Below, in pieces: positions 44,599 to 57,117 of a stretch of DNA of 64,000 bases. The stretch covers positions 30,179,501 to 30,243,500 of the forward strand of contig NC_080588.1 in assembly GCF_029962835.1 (NCBI RefSeq). Direction: 5' to 3'. Under the pieces are notes generated by a model. That model was not told the DNA's origin. It made no database searches and saw only the letters and a program-made list of their open reading frames with translations. Position numbers and translations under genes: made by a program. Within the stretch, counting starts at the first letter, position 1. Each line of letters begins with the position of its first letter. The stretch comes from Magnolia sinica. Taxonomy: Eukaryota; Streptophyta; Magnoliopsida; Magnoliales; Magnoliaceae.

Positions 44599-45755
44599 GG
44601 TTCTCATAGGATCAAGTGTTCTACAATATTCGAGACACTCTTACACTTTAAGATATCCTAAGTTTGGTTTTCTTCCTATGAATATCTCATATGGAGAGAT
44701 CTTGGTCTTCTTAGACGAAATTCTATTTTGGACATGGCACGCTGCTAGTAAGGTCTCTCCCCAGAAACTAAATGGTAAATTTGCTTGTAGTAGCATTGAG
44801 TTAACCATTTCAACTAAGATTATGTTTTTCATCTCGGCCACACATTTTGTTATGGTATATAAGATACTTTGCACTAGTAAACTATAATATGTTCTTCATA
44901 GTAGTCATTAGAGAAGTATTCTTCTCCTCGATCACTATGGAGAATCTTAATTTTTTTATCGAATTGATTTTCCACTTCAAATTGGTAGATCTTAAATGCA
45001 TTAAATACTTCATCTTTAAATTTTAATAGGTACACATAAATATATCTACAACAATCATTTGTAAATGTTATGAAGTACTTTCGTCTCATCAGATAAGAAT
45101 ATCATTTAACTTACATATGTTAGTATGCACTAGGCCCAGCACTTTATATGATCTCTTAACATTAGGAAACAATTTCTTAGTCATCTTAGTTCGTAAGCAC
45201 ACTCCACATTTATCATTCTCACTTCCATTATACAAGATTAATCCATTCTTAACCATGAGTCGTATGGTATTGTTGCCTACATGTGTCAATCTACCATGTC
45301 ATAAGATACAAACTTAACCATATAAGTAAAAGAATTATTTTCATTAAGCGAGAACTTGATCATCCCATTATAAGCATACCAATTTTCAACAAAGTTTCCA
45401 CTCCTGAATAAGATCAAATTGCCAAATTCATATACTACCCTGATTCCGGGCTTGCTCAAAATATCCTCTGGAACTAAGTTTCTTCTCATGTTTGGGATGT
45501 TCAACACTTTGGTCAAGATTACATTCTTTTCAAAGGTAAACACAAGTTTCATGGTTCCTTTGTTGACGACCTTCGATTGATCTTTGTTCCCCATTTGAAA
45601 CTCTTTACCATTGGTCATGATTTCATATGTTTTGAAGGCAGATATGTTGTAGCATGCATAGACTATGACAGTTGTATTGTACCACCAACTAGGGACTTTC
45701 CCTTGAACCATGTTCACTTTGGTGATCATTGCGAATACGTCGTCTTCCACTACAC
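44599..45755 (-). pseudogene. Ty1/copia protease and integrase region, decayed
   Basis: Minus strand, right to left: a protease-like part (a NTTVIVYACYNIS segment at the expected D[ST]G position, but the catalytic motif is lost), MRRNLV before the GAG-pre-integrase domain, GVCLRTKMTKKLFPN, and integrase core. The latter includes TFTNDCCRYIYVYLLKFKDE and LHSDRGEEYFSNDY, then LLAACHVQNRISSKKTKISP and IFIGRKPNLGYLKV. It leads directly to the junction of the 7.4 kb insertion, after which the same protein continues at 37207. Stops split it into at least four frames. Confidence 0.9.
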
Positions 45756-46600
45756 TAGCCTATTTCTTAGGCCTCTCACATCCCTACAAACTTGAGCGAA
45801 ATGACTGGTCTTTCCTCAGACATGGCAAGACCCTTATGGTTTTTTCGTTCTTCTTTTGAGTTTTTTTTTTTAAATTAAATTCTCCATTATCTTTATTGGG
45901 TTTAAGAGATTCTTTCTTCTACGGGTTATTATTGTCCTACAATAGCTTTTCTACTGCACTCACCTTGGATGGGGATGCACCATTTGCATCATCTTTCTTG
46001 TCTCAGTTACAAGATTCTTCCTCAATTTGGAGATGTAGTTTTTGAATTTGTTTGAAGGTGAATTCTTCAAATTTATGTAGTAGTTTATTCCTGTAATCTT
46101 TTCAATTTGGCGGTAGTTTAGCTATAATGACCTTAACTTGGAAGGATTTAGGGAGGTTGATTTTTAAGGCATTTATTTTATTAACGATCAATTGCAATTC
46201 TTAGATTTATGTTAGTAGAGGCTTATTATCTACCATTGTGAAGTCAATGCACATGAAAATTAGGAATTTCTTCATTTCTTCTTCTTTAGCCTTGTACTTG
46301 AATTCCAATTTGTTCTAGATTTCTTTTGGTCGAGTTTGTTTATGTGTACAAGTCATATGGATAGTCGAACATGGCATTCAAGATGTGACCATGACACAGT
46401 AGTTTGTCTTCTCGCCTTTTTAATCTTGCAACAATTTGTTCCACAAAATTGTTGTCAATCACTTTTGGAAGTGGTGGTAGGTTCGGGTCCATGATGTAGT
46501 ATATCTTCAGGGTAGTGAGAAGGAACTTCAGCTTGTCTTGCCACCTAGTGAAGTTAGTGTTGTCAACTGATCAAGCCTTATGAGGCCCTAGTTCATCAGT
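45756..46600 (-). pseudogene. Ty1/copia gag, decayed
   Basis: Minus strand from about 46600: a FTRWQDKLKFLLTTLKIYYI segment, a KVIDNNFVEQIVARLKRR region, a KINLPKSFQVKVIIAKLPPN region and a CCHC-type zinc knuckle (C-H-V-stop-G-K-T-S-H-F-A-Q-V-C, near 45790-45835). It is of the UBN2/Retrotran_gag_2 type. Several in-frame stops, including one inside the zinc knuckle. Confidence 0.82.
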
Positions 46601-46749
46601 TGGATTGATGCAACGCTTTTGGTATCCATGTCTAAATCACACTTTTAAGATTGTTGAAAAATTCTGGAATAATAATTTTGGATATCGAAAAACAAAATTA
46701 AAATTTATCAGAAATAAGTTGAAGCACGTATTAGATACACTATCCTTAA

Positions 46750-47555
46750 AGCATAATTCACCCCCTCCTCTGAGATTAGAGATTGTTGGCGGGTTGCTGG
46801 TGAATTATTTTCAGGATACGGCGAGCCTTATTTGGTCTTTTGTGCAACAATCATGAAGGGACCACTTGGGAACTTGGCTAACATAGTTATTGTCTCTGGC
46901 AAACTCAGTAAGTTTTCAAACTAAGCAACTCAGTGAGTTTGAGAACTCAGCTTATTGTAAAATAAAAAAGAAAAGAGAGGATTATTATTGTTATTTTTCT
47001 TGTAGAAGAGATCATTGTTTTGGGATTGCTTGTTCTCTGGACTTGGAGGGGTCTAGTATATATAGATGGAGGGAATGGATTGTTGCACCTGAGGCCATCA
47101 ATGATCAGCATGTTGCAAAAATATTTATGATCGTTAGCTCGTTAATCATCCAGATATTTTAGACCGTTGGATCCTTAATCTAACCATTTCGATTGATGAA
47201 TGCTTAGCCGTTTTCAGACTATTGGCATTAACTAGCACTAGTTTGTAGCCGTTCTCTGCAACAGACATATCAAACTTTTTCTAAAAATTAATACAAGTCG
47301 GCGAAGTGCAGAGTGCACCACTAGCGCATGTGTGAAGTGCAAAGTGTGTCAGTAGCACCTCTATAACCACGTAGACACACTACCTCATTACCCACACATG
47401 CACCTGCGAAGTGTAAAGTGCACTTCTCTCTCACGCTTTTCTTTAAGTAAGCTATTCACAAGAAGGTTTATAAAGACAAAAAAACTCCCATCTCTAAGTG
47501 ATGTTGGACAAAGTCAAAATTCACTTTTTTCACAATTTTCAAATTTTCAAATGCA
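46750..47555 (-). mobile_element. Probable copia 5' LTR and leader
   Basis: On the minus strand, upstream of gag, the sequence has a TTTGACTTTGTCCAACATCA-like start region and TCTTTATAAACCTTCTTGTG. A TATA segment (about 47053-47066) is followed about 30 bp downstream by AGAGAACAAGCAATCCC. This is the usual layout of plant copia LTRs. I could not find a clear primer binding site, so the inner boundary is approximate. Confidence 0.55.
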
Positions 47556-47912
47556 TTTATTTATTTTAACTAGATAAGAAAAATCCTCATTAAGAAATCC
47601 ATTCCTCCTAAACATTAACAACATATGAAGAGCTTTGGACAACTTAAGGGTTGAATTGAAGATGCGGAAATCAAGGTAATAGCCTAATAGAAGCACTTCA
47701 ACTTGTGAGTTGGACCTCACCTCTATAATGGAAGAGTATAGTAAGCAAAATGGCATATGAAAAAAAAGTACAGAAAATGCTCAAGCTCAATTTAGTCCCC
47801 AATCATTAAAAAATTATAGTTAAGGAAAAAAACATCAAAATTCAGAAAAATGAGAAGTTTGGGTTTAATATGATTTAGACCGAAAAAAGAGAGTGAAAAA
47901 ATGGATATATAT
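47556..47912. other. Intergenic spacer, nothing recognised
   Basis: A/T-rich sequence without a recognisable gene. It ends in ATATATAT just before the LTR at 47913. Confidence 0.5.
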
Positions 47913-48580
47913 TGTTTATGCAAAAAATCTAGTTAGCCTTCCCTTGACCTTTGCATACCTGAACAAGTGACGGACAAAGGAGACCCTGGCTAGTACAGGG
48001 GACCCTCCGATGCCTAAGTGAGGTAGGGAATCTAGGTCTAGTTGAGTAATGGGTTTTAGGCTAAAGATTGTGCATACCTTTCACCATTAGAGGTGCTCCT
48101 ATTTATAGTTGAGGAGAGGCAGTGGCATAGGAGGGGTCTCCTTATTTAACAAGGATATCTCGTAGTAGGATTCGGATCCTACTATAAGTCGTAAGGATCA
48201 CCCTAGATTCTCTGCTGAGATCTCGGGCGAATCCGTATCGCGATGGGCTTCCCAGATCTTCGGCTAGGATCTCAGGCGGACGCGGTTGAAATCAGGTCGG
48301 ATATAATAGAAGGCAGGTTATGCTGACTTAAGGTATGCTGACCCGGGATGCGTCGACCTGGGGTATGCCAACCTATCTTCTTAGTCGAGCGGTTGCGCTC
48401 CTTTTGTTGAGGTCTGTGGGTCTTCCGACCAACTGGCGGGACACCGAGCTCGACTTCATTTCCTACTTGACTTCGGAGTTAGAGGTTGGATTTATAGTTT
48501 TCGTCAATGCCTGGTTAGGCTAAGTGCATAAAGTTCTGACCTGACTTCTGATTATTGGTCAGTCCATTTTCCCCATAACA
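47913..48580 (-). mobile_element. 3' LTR of a Tat-like gypsy element (minus strand), 668 bp
   Basis: Paired with the interrupted LTR at 50575-50936 plus 56820-57118. Read on the minus strand it starts TGTTATGGGGAAAATGG, preceded by the purine-rich GTATGGGGGCTTAC, and ends GCATAAACA. TATAT at 47908-47912 is a candidate target duplication whose partner is lost in the (TA)n tract at 57119. Confidence 0.87.
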
Positions 48581-48938
48581 GTAAGCCCCCATACTTTCAA
48601 GTTTGTGAAGCAGGCTGAAAAAGTAGGTTTGACCTGGTTAGGTCAAATTGTTGTTTTCTGGAGTATCTAGTCAGTTTCTTATTAAGTTAGGTAGCGTGCA
48701 CAAGAATTGAAACGTATCTGCAATCATGATACATAGCACTCAAGGTGGCATGTACGTGGCTCGAGGTCATGTGTGCTATCAGGGCGCCTCTTCGATGCTC
48801 GGCATATGAGATGATGATGCGTGGCCTGTGGAGCCTTGCGGTGAGTGGTAAAGCTCCACGTGTCTAAGCGCAAGCGTCAAGGAATCATTCCAGCTGCGCA
48901 TTGAATGTGAGTATTAAATGTCGTACTGGTGGCTCTGC

Positions 48939-48946
48939 TATAAAAG
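48939..48946 (+). promoter_or_regulatory. TATA box in front of the antisense ORF
   Basis: CTGCTATAAAAGGGGATG lies on the plus strand about 300 bp upstream of the antisense ORF relic. Position and consensus fit a promoter for that ORF; transcription itself is inferred. Confidence 0.6.
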
Positions 48947-49256
48947 GGGATGCCCTAACGTTAGGCAGGGTTATTTGCCCCTTTGCTCTTGCTGTACTTT
49001 TTCTTTTTTTGGCGTCAAATGATTCTCGGTGAGGCTTCAGACTGTTTTCTGGCATCTTCTCAGGCGAGCCTTCTTCTTTGGTGAGACTCTTTTCTACTTC
49101 CCTATTCCCCTCCCTTCATCCTTTTCTTCTTTTCTTTGAGTTTGCAATAGCTTTTGGGCCCACAAACATGCTGAAAACGTCTGGTCAACAGGAGAGGACA
49201 TCTCGTTGTGATGGTGGGCAGATGATCTTTGCCCCATGTCAAACCCATCATCACCC

Positions 49257-49870
49257 TTGATGATGATGAGCGACAAGGATTTCCAGGCATCCCACAAGTC
49301 GCAAATGGCTGAGCGGTCCCCGGCGGAGGTGCGAAGGAGACTATCCCAGTGACGGAGGAGGCTAGTGGGTTCTCATTGGAGTCCGAGGAGAGGGGGGCGG
49401 TTGGGTCTGTGCTGAGGAGGTCGACCTGGTGCGGATCAGGTCGGGGTATCACATTCCGGACTCTGTGCTACTCTGAGCTCCCTCACCAGGCGAGCTCCCA
49501 AACAATCCTCCCAAGGATGAGGTGGATATCTTCCAAGTCGCCCTTCAGTGCGGCCTGAGGCTTCCCCTTCAAAGGATAGTGAGGCAGGTCCTCTCGTACC
49601 TAGGGTTAGCTCCTACGCAGCTGATCCCCAACGCCTAGAGGGCATTGGTGGGATCATTCATTCTTTGGTCTGAGCTTGATCAGCTCGAGCTGACCATGAA
49701 TGAGTTTCTCCACCTGTACCAGGTAAAATCCAACCCTTTACACCAGGGTTGTTATTTCTTTGCCTCCTAGCGGGGGACTCAAAAAGCCTTAATTAGGGAC
49801 GTCCCGACCTTGAACAAAAATTGGAAAAATAAGTGGTTCTGGGCGTTGGGAAACTGACGGCACCAGGGAT
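49257..49870 (+). pseudogene. Antisense ORF of a Tat-like element, Transposase_28 (putative gypsy type transposon) domain, decayed
   Basis: On the plus strand, opposite to the retrotransposon, the frame at 49417 encodes VDLVRIRSGYHIPDSVLL and then KDEVDIFQVALQCGLRLPLQ. RIVRQVLSYLGLAPTQLIPN, a stop in place of Trp, RALVGSFILW and MNEFLHLYQ follow. After a gap comes LNKNWKNKWFWALG. This is the conserved core of the plant proteins annotated as putative gypsy type transposon (PF04195). Elements of the Tat lineage are known to carry an extra antisense ORF between pol and the 3' LTR, and the place here is exactly that. At least two in-frame stops (after SVLL and after LIPNA) mark it as a relic. Function of the family is unknown. 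Confidence 0.78.
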
Positions 49871-50574
49871 CTCCAAGATGAGCTCTAGGGTTCCGACCTC
49901 CTTCGCTACTCCAAGTTGGTCTATCCATACCATTGTGCTCGGGTTTAATTTCTCCTTCTTTTTTATTCTATTTTATTTTTTTATATTTTTTAATTTTACC
50001 GTGGTTACTCATGACAGTTCTGCCCAAGTACCCTGCTGGAGTGAGTGTAGAAGAATGAGCTCGGATAGCTGAGGCGAGGTCGGTAATTGCCGAGCTAAGG
50101 TCTTGGAAGGGCTTAATCACGCCCCAACTACTACTCAAATCAAATCTTGATTTGTTTTTAACAGATATATCTTTCTAAGGGTTCAACCATAGGTTTCTTT
50201 TTCGCTTATGTGTTTGTTGACCTCTATTTCTTGTCATGTAGAAATGCCTGATCCAAGGGGTTCCAAGCGTAAAGTGCCCTCTATGACTGAGGTGGCTCAG
50301 AAAAAGAAGAAGGCGACCTTGAAGAAGAAGGGGATGGTTGAGTGCTTTAGGGATATAAGTGGTCCTCCTCAATTTCAGGATCGTTGCATCGGCCTTGCAT
50401 GCGCATAATCATCCTGGAGTTGGGAAGAGGAATGCCGATGGCTGACGGACTGTTCTGGCGGTGCGAGGTTAGGCGGAACAGGGGAGACCGTAGCTTTCTT
50501 CTTCCCCTTCCCCATTGTTGAGTTGTTGTAGGCAGAGAACGGCTTCGAAATTGTTCCCACAAATGACGTCAAAC

Positions 50575-50936
50575 TGTTGATGCATAAATCTGGTTAGCCT
50601 TCCCTAGAGCTTCGTGTACCCGCACAAGCGATGGACAAAGGAGACCCTAGTTAGTACAAGGGACCCCCGATGCCTAAGTCAAGTAGGGATTTTGGGTCTA
50701 GCTGAGTAATGTATTTTAGGCTAGAGATTATGTGTACCTTTCACCATTAGAGGTGCTCCTATTTATAATTGAAGAGAGGCGGTGGTGTAGGAGGGGTCTC
50801 CTTATTTAACAAAGATATCTCGTAGTAAGATATGAATCCTGCTATAAGTCGTAAGGATCGCCCTAGATTCTCTGTTGAGATCTCGGGCGGATTTGTATCA
50901 CGATGGGCTTCTTAGATCTTCGGCTAGGATCTCGGG
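50575..50936 (-). mobile_element. 5' LTR of the Tat-like element, first part
   Basis: Matches 47913-48270. It is cut at 50936 by the solo Athila-like LTR and resumes at 56820. The 5-bp duplication TCGGG is at 50932-50936 and 56815-56819. Confidence 0.9.
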
Positions 50937-52204
50937 TGTTGAGGGTCAAATATTGCATATTAGACTCCAGCTATTACTTAGTTTTACGTACATGATAATG
51001 TTTAACGTTATATTTTAATCATGTTTTTGTTGTAAGGTGAATTTAAGAGCTTAGATTGAAAAGGGGTACTAAAAGCATGGATTTGATGCTCAAGAATCAC
51101 CAAAGCAATGAACGGATCTTAGGAGACCGAGATTGAAGAATTCACATGCCAAAGATCTGAGAAAATCAAGTGATTAACAATAAAGAGGCCTGAAAATCAT
51201 CCTAAATGCAAGATCATAGGGTTCCCACTATCCGTTTGGCTCGAAACTTTATATCTGACCTGAGGAACATAAAGTAACCGTACACGTAAAATTTCAGCCA
51301 TTAGATCTTTGTGAAAGTGGCCCAACAAAAATTTCAACCACAAAATCACTAATTTGAGGCCCACCTGATCTCTAGATATGCTTCAAACTTGGGCTTAACT
51401 GCTTAAATTAGATGGAAAAAGGAATGGGCAGTGTGGATTTATCAGAAACATCCGGAGTGGACGCCACATTAGGTTATGTGCGCACACAGCGCACGTCAGC
51501 GTGTAGTGCACCAAACTAAAAATCTCGGTCAAGGGTCTTTGACCCAACTCTCGCCCGGCTTCACGTCTAGCGTCCGCACGCTAGGACGCTGGGACGTGTG
51601 GTGGCCCACCACCGTTAGTTAAATGTACAATCTGAACCGTCCATTTGATCTAGAGCGTGGGACCGACCAAACCCAAGGTGTCCATCCACTGCCATGCATG
51701 TGCACACATGAAGATCACCGTTAAACGCAGGATGAACGGCAAGAAGATTTGATCCCTTGGGCTGCACCAAATCCAAACAAAAACGTCCATCTCCAACTGG
51801 TTTTTCGAGGAGAATTCAAAGGATGGAGTGGATTTCTCCACCACCATCGATCAGGGGCCCCACCGGTTACATAAAATCCGTTTTTAGCATTCCTTACACA
51901 GCACGCACGTCCGACCCTCCATGGGCCACTGTGTGATCATGGGCATGATCAGATCAGCGATCCAAACCATCCAAAATCTCGAGAAGGGGGCCATGACCCC
52001 AACCATGAAGGCCAAACAGAATATTGAGACGATCCGATGTCCCAAAGCTACTCTAAATGCAAGGTGGTCTTTGCGTTTTCGCGTGCGCGATAGGTTGTTG
52101 GGTAAGTTTATGCATATCACCACCCTTCTGCCGACTCCAACGACCGCTTCCTTGCAGCTATAAAAGAGAGAGAGGCAGAGACGTTAGATCCATCATCCTT
52201 GCAC

Positions 52205-52247
<43 letters not shown>

Positions 52248-53940
52248 TGGACGTGGGCCGGCGGATAGGGAGTTCTTTCCCTTCCTCTTTAGTTTTCTTC
52301 TCTTTTCGTGGTTTTGTTTATATCTTTCCTTTAAGAGAGCTTAGTTGATCATGAGTATGATTGGCTAAACCTCTTAGTGCTAAGAGGCGAAGCTTGTAGC
52401 GTGATGGGGTGTTTCTCTGCTTTGATTTATGTTTACGTTGAACTATCTTTGTTTCTAATTTGATTATAAGGAATGCTTTCAGTTTTTAATGGTTTGTTAT
52501 GACTTAAATTACAATGAATCTGCAATAGCTTTGAGCATGTTCTTCTCATTATTATGGTTGTGAGTGTAGGAACTCTGTTGTTTACCATCGTCTCATGGAT
52601 ATGGTTGGATGACAGAATCCTTCATAACGTTCATAATTCTCTCAGATTGGTTGTGGATTGGTTAAATTTTGTTGTTTGCTTTGTCTCATGGGCATGGTTT
52701 TGTGATGGAATCAATTCTAGTTCTCATACCTATTATCTCTTGAAAACTATATCAAAGAAAGTTCAAATTTGAATTTTAATGAATTATCTTCCCATTGGAT
52801 GAAGATAGGACTCTGATTCCAGTTGTACTCTTAAATTAAGCATAGATCTCCCTGATCTCTACAAGTGGATCCTTTGAAACCCTAGTTTCTCACCTTTGAA
52901 TTTTACAAGTTTTAGTTACATAATTCACAATTATTCTCTTAAAATATCTTGATTTAAATTACATCTTCTTGTAGTTCTAATTCTAATTACTTTCAGAATA
53001 TGTACAAGGTTCAGTTCCTATGGATTCGACCTCAGTCTTACTGAGATTATTACTACATTGCGTATAATAACCCAAATTTATGTAGTAATTTATACACACT
53101 TGTGCTCACACAAAACTAAGAGAAGTGAACATAACAGACATGTACACACCACAAGGGGGATATCACGTTTGGTGCATTTGAATTTCGGGGACAAAATTCT
53201 TGTAAGGGTGTAGAATGTAATAACTCAGGATTTTGGTACACGTGCGTGCATACACATATATGTACATTTGCCTTCATTGGAGCATACACACATAGATCCA
53301 TATATACATCCACGCATCCATGCATACATGCGTCTATCAAATCATACAAATTGTGATCGTTGATATGTGTGATCGTTTTGTTTAGTGCCAACTAATAATT
53401 AATGTCATTAATGATTACATGATTTTGGTAGAATATATATAAGCTTATTTATAGTGCACTCTCTCAACATATATACTTAAGACCACATGTTTAATCACTA
53501 ACTAATCAAAATCTAACCAACATCAACTATTGACTGTGCACTGTTATTAAACTGATCTTAACCACTGGATTGTTGTTAAAAAAAATAAAATAAAAATCGA
53601 GAACAACCATTGGCTTACATTTTAAATTAGCCAAATTTGAACGGTTAGATTTCGTATATATATAAATAAATAAATAAATAAAAATCTACTCATGCACATA
53701 TGACCTTTTATTTGAGCTCCAAAGTCGCCCTGCGAGAGCATTATTTCACATGTGTCCCAATCACAACCACTAATAAATGGCAAAACCATCACCTCATGTG
53801 CGTAAATTTGAACAAGCCATTCAAATTATTCATCCTGTTCCAATTACTTAAAACTATCAATCTAGCCCATGAAATTGCCTCTCACAATTTAGCAGTCATC
53901 TATTCAAATTGCCCAACCACTGGACCATTTAAACAAAATA

Positions 53941-53941
53941 C

Positions 53942-53981
<40 letters not shown>

Positions 53982-53989
53982 CATAATAA
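53941..53989. repeat. (TAA)n microsatellite
   Basis: About 16 imperfect TAA units within the gypsy LTR. A (TA)n run at 54877-54894 and a poly-A run at 54899-54915 are nearby. Confidence 0.9.
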
Positions 53990-55959
53990 AACTCTCAAAT
54001 ACGCACTCATCAAGATCCAACCCGTCCATCAAAGGTCATCTTATGCCCACTCAACCTAAGGTGTACATCTGTCCATCCCAACCTTGCATCAAATACCAAA
54101 CTTGACATGTAAAAGCTATTCACGTTAGATTAGCAGGAAGCATTTGCATTAGATTAGCAATAAGGTATACTCACTGGATTAACAACAAATTCATCACACT
54201 ATTTAACCAATGGGCCATGTACAACCTCATATGGCCGTCCATCTTACACTCAAACTACCTATCATGTACCACCCCACATGTGAGCATACATGTGCACAAT
54301 ACCATCATGCACAAATCATTCATTGAAATTTTAGCAGTCCATCTGTCTAATTTGATAATGACCATCCATTCAGCCTTTCACCCAATAATTTAATCCAACC
54401 AATCATCACATGACATACATAACATCCTTCCATCAAACTCATTCATCCAATTCATCAAGGCCATCCATTCTAACCCATCTATCTTAGCCATCCACCCATT
54501 TCACCGTATCCTCCGCACATGCACTGGTTAGGAACGGCGTGTACAAATCACTGGTAAAGGAGAGATGTTGAGCACGTAACTGGGAATTAGGAGGAGTGGG
54601 ATCATGAGATGCTCCGAGAGGCATATTTCTTTGGATGATGATGTCAGCAAAATGGAAGTTATGTAGACGTGCATGACCCGATGAGACACTACCAAGACCA
54701 GTTAAATACAATCCAACCATCCATTCATTAGCACATGTAAACTACCCATCATTTAATGTAAACCCTCCATCATCATTGGCCTTTTCACTTAAATCGATCA
54801 ACTAGCCCTTCACATCCAATCTTGAATCAATGTGGTCCAACCGTTCATTAAATCAAACCATTCATATGTGTGTGTGTGTATATATATATATATATTAACA
54901 AAAAAAAAAAAAAAACAAAGATACAAACAAACCCATCTGTATTAGTCCTTCAACATACCTGGTCCTCCAAATGTCATCAAAAGTTCAGCTATCCTACCTT
55001 TGATGTAAACCGTCCATACAGTGAACCCATAGAGTTTCAACGGTGGGCAAATATCTACCCACATTTTTTTCACCATGTAGTCCATCTAAGTTTTGGATCT
55101 GTTACATTTTTGGACCCATATCCTAACATAATCTTATGGAACAGATGGACGGTGTGGATTCATCACAGATATCTAGTGTGGGGCCACTTGCCAACATATC
55201 TCAAAATAATATAAAATAAAATAAATTTAAAAAAAATAATAAAATTTAGAGCAACGTGCGGTCCATGGCAGCACACGTTTCTGTTAAACCAGGAGAGAGT
55301 CCCCAATTTCCTCTCCCATTCAAACTCTCCTCTTTCTTCTTCCACCGTTTTTCTTCGGCGGAACCCACCAAACAATTTAGACCGCTCACCATCAACCCAA
55401 GAAGATTTTAACGGCAAACGTTCAACCCCACTGTTTCCAGTCTTATGGCCCACCTAAATTTCAAATCTGCCTTACCTTTAGAATCATGTATTATTACGAC
55501 CCAACAAAGTAGCTGGACGGAATGGATTTCTCACAAACATCTCGTTGGACCCACCTAGCTTCCGTTGCAGCAAGGGATTTAGAAGACTTCCAAAATACAA
55601 TCCACGCAGATTGAAACATCTCCGATTTTTCCACATTTCTCTTTTCATTTTCGAGCCAACCTATAAATCGGGAAATCTCAACTGTACATTGGATCCATCT
55701 CCAACCACTCGACACACCAGGTAGGTGATCTTCCCTGTTGGAAATTTTAGGTTAATATATAGATTGATTTGATTATTTGTTATGTGTTCAATTTATTTGA
55801 TTATTATCATTAGTTGTAGATTATTTTATTTGATTCTTAATTGCATAGTATAAAGGTAATTTATTTGAGTTATTAATTGATTTCAATTAATTATCGTTAT
55901 GTACTCAAATTGCAATTAATTCCTTATTATTACATGATGAATAATGTATTTGAATTTAT

Positions 55960-56275
55960 AGGTGCTCTGCCCTAAAAGGATCATTATATTTTTATGGGTG
56001 CTCTACCCAGGGTCATTCCCGAAAGGATCGGCATGGTACGGATGCTTTGCCTAGGGTCATACCCGAAAGGATCGGCACGGGTGCTCTGCCTTGGGCAATT
56101 CCCTAAAAGGATCAACACATACGGGTGCTCTGCCCTGGGTATTTACCCTAAAAGTCTATTCACCAGGTGCTCTACCGAGGGTCATTCTCTAAAAGGATCA
56201 ACACCAGTGTTCTGCCGAGGGTCATTCCCTAAAAGGATCAACACACACGGGTGTTCTGCCCTGGATTGAACCAAA
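55960..56275. repeat. Tandem repeat in the gypsy LTR, 40-44 bp period, about 7 units
   Basis: The unit is approximately GGGTGCTCTGCCCAGGGTCA, TTCCCTAAAAGGATCAACAC and a short spacer. The plus-strand frame at 55994-56269 is this repeat in translation and not a gene. Confidence 0.88.
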
Positions 56276-56819
56276 AAGGATTTTAGATGACTGTATTATC
56301 TTATTTTGTTATTATGAAATACAAATTGTTATTATTATCATGTAAAATGCCGATTTAATACTCGTAATTGATCCTATTTATTTTATTGAGTTGTATTGGT
56401 GTTAACATAAAGTTTTCAATTTTGGGAGTGATTTGACCCTACGAGCCGTCGTGCTCACACCCATATAGACTGTTTTACAAGGTTTGTATATGAAGAACCG
56501 ATTGGGCAAGATTGAAGACTTTTATGTTTGTTTATTTAGAAATCAATTAAAATTCAATGTATATTGTTATTATTTATTTTTGAATGTCAATGTAATTAAA
56601 GATATAAGGATTGATTAGTGGACAATATTGAATGACAATGATTAGTATCCTTTTAGTTGTTCTGATTACCTTGAAAATGCATGAAATAATATGGGTTGCG
56701 ATATATTTTATTTAAATACAACTCATAGTCCTGAAATTCGGTTTCGGCCCTGGCCAACTCGAGTTCCGATTTTCGGGGCGTGACATTGCGACCCTATACT
56801 TGGGGTGGTGAACATCGGG

Positions 56820-57117
56820 CGGATGCAGTTGAAATCAGGTCGGATCTAATAGAAGGTGGGTTATACTGACTTGAGGTACGCTGACTTAGGATGCGCCGAC
56901 TTGGGGTATGTTGATCTGTCTTCTTAGTCGAGCAGTTGAGCTCCTTTTGTTAAGGTTCGTTGGTCTTCTGACCTACTAGCAGGAGACCGAGCTCGACTTC
57001 ATTTCCTACTCGACTTTGAAGTTGGAGGTCGGATTTATAGTTTCCTTCATTGCCCGGTTAGGCTAAGCGTGTAAAGTTCCGCCCTAACTTTTGATTATTG
57101 GCCGGTCCATTTTCCCC

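Larger units (their letters stand above)
48581..50574 (-). mobile_element. Interior of the non-autonomous Tat-like element
   Basis: On the minus strand, directly after the LTR, comes GTTTGACGTCATTTGTGGGA (50555-50574). I read this as a decayed copy of the primer site TTGGCGCCGTCTGTGGGAA used by Tat-type elements. At the other end is a polypurine tract (48581-48596). In between there is no gag, protease, reverse transcriptase or integrase; the only coding trace is the plus-strand ORF relic at about 49257-49865. Confidence 0.78.
53063..56785 (+). mobile_element. Collapsed gypsy element: 5' LTR stub, deleted interior, full 3' LTR
   Basis: The target duplication TTGCG stands at 53058-53062 and 56786-56790. 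The left edge reads TATAATAACCC, similar to the 3' LTR start TGTAATAACTC at 53216, so it is the first bases of the 5' LTR. Almost at once the sequence passes to the end of the interior, with TTTGAATTTCGGGGACAAAA and the purine tract before 53216. The 3' LTR is 53216-56785 (3570 bp, ending TTTCGGGGCGTGACA). One deletion from inside the 5' LTR to near the polypurine tract explains the structure. No coding sequence remains. Confidence 0.85.
50937..56814 (+). mobile_element. Solo Athila-like LTR (about 2.15 kb without the nested insertion)
   Basis: Starts TGTTGAGGGTCAAATATTGC and ends TTGGGGTGGTGAACA, flanked by TCGGG on both sides. It is homologous along its length to the 5' LTR at 60143-62413 (shared starts, AAAGGGGTACTAAAAGCAT, CCTGATCTCTACAAGTGGAT, GGATTCGACCTCAGTCTTAC). 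It contains TATAAAAG at 52159-52166 and a (GA)n run at 52209-52245. Own sequence is 50937-53062 and 56791-56814; the rest is a nested gypsy element. Confidence 0.93.

Noticed and set aside
49102..49452. 116-codon minus-strand ORF as gag of the Tat-like element
   Set aside because: The plus strand of this place carries recognisable Transposase_28 domain sequence, while the minus frame has no gag motif.
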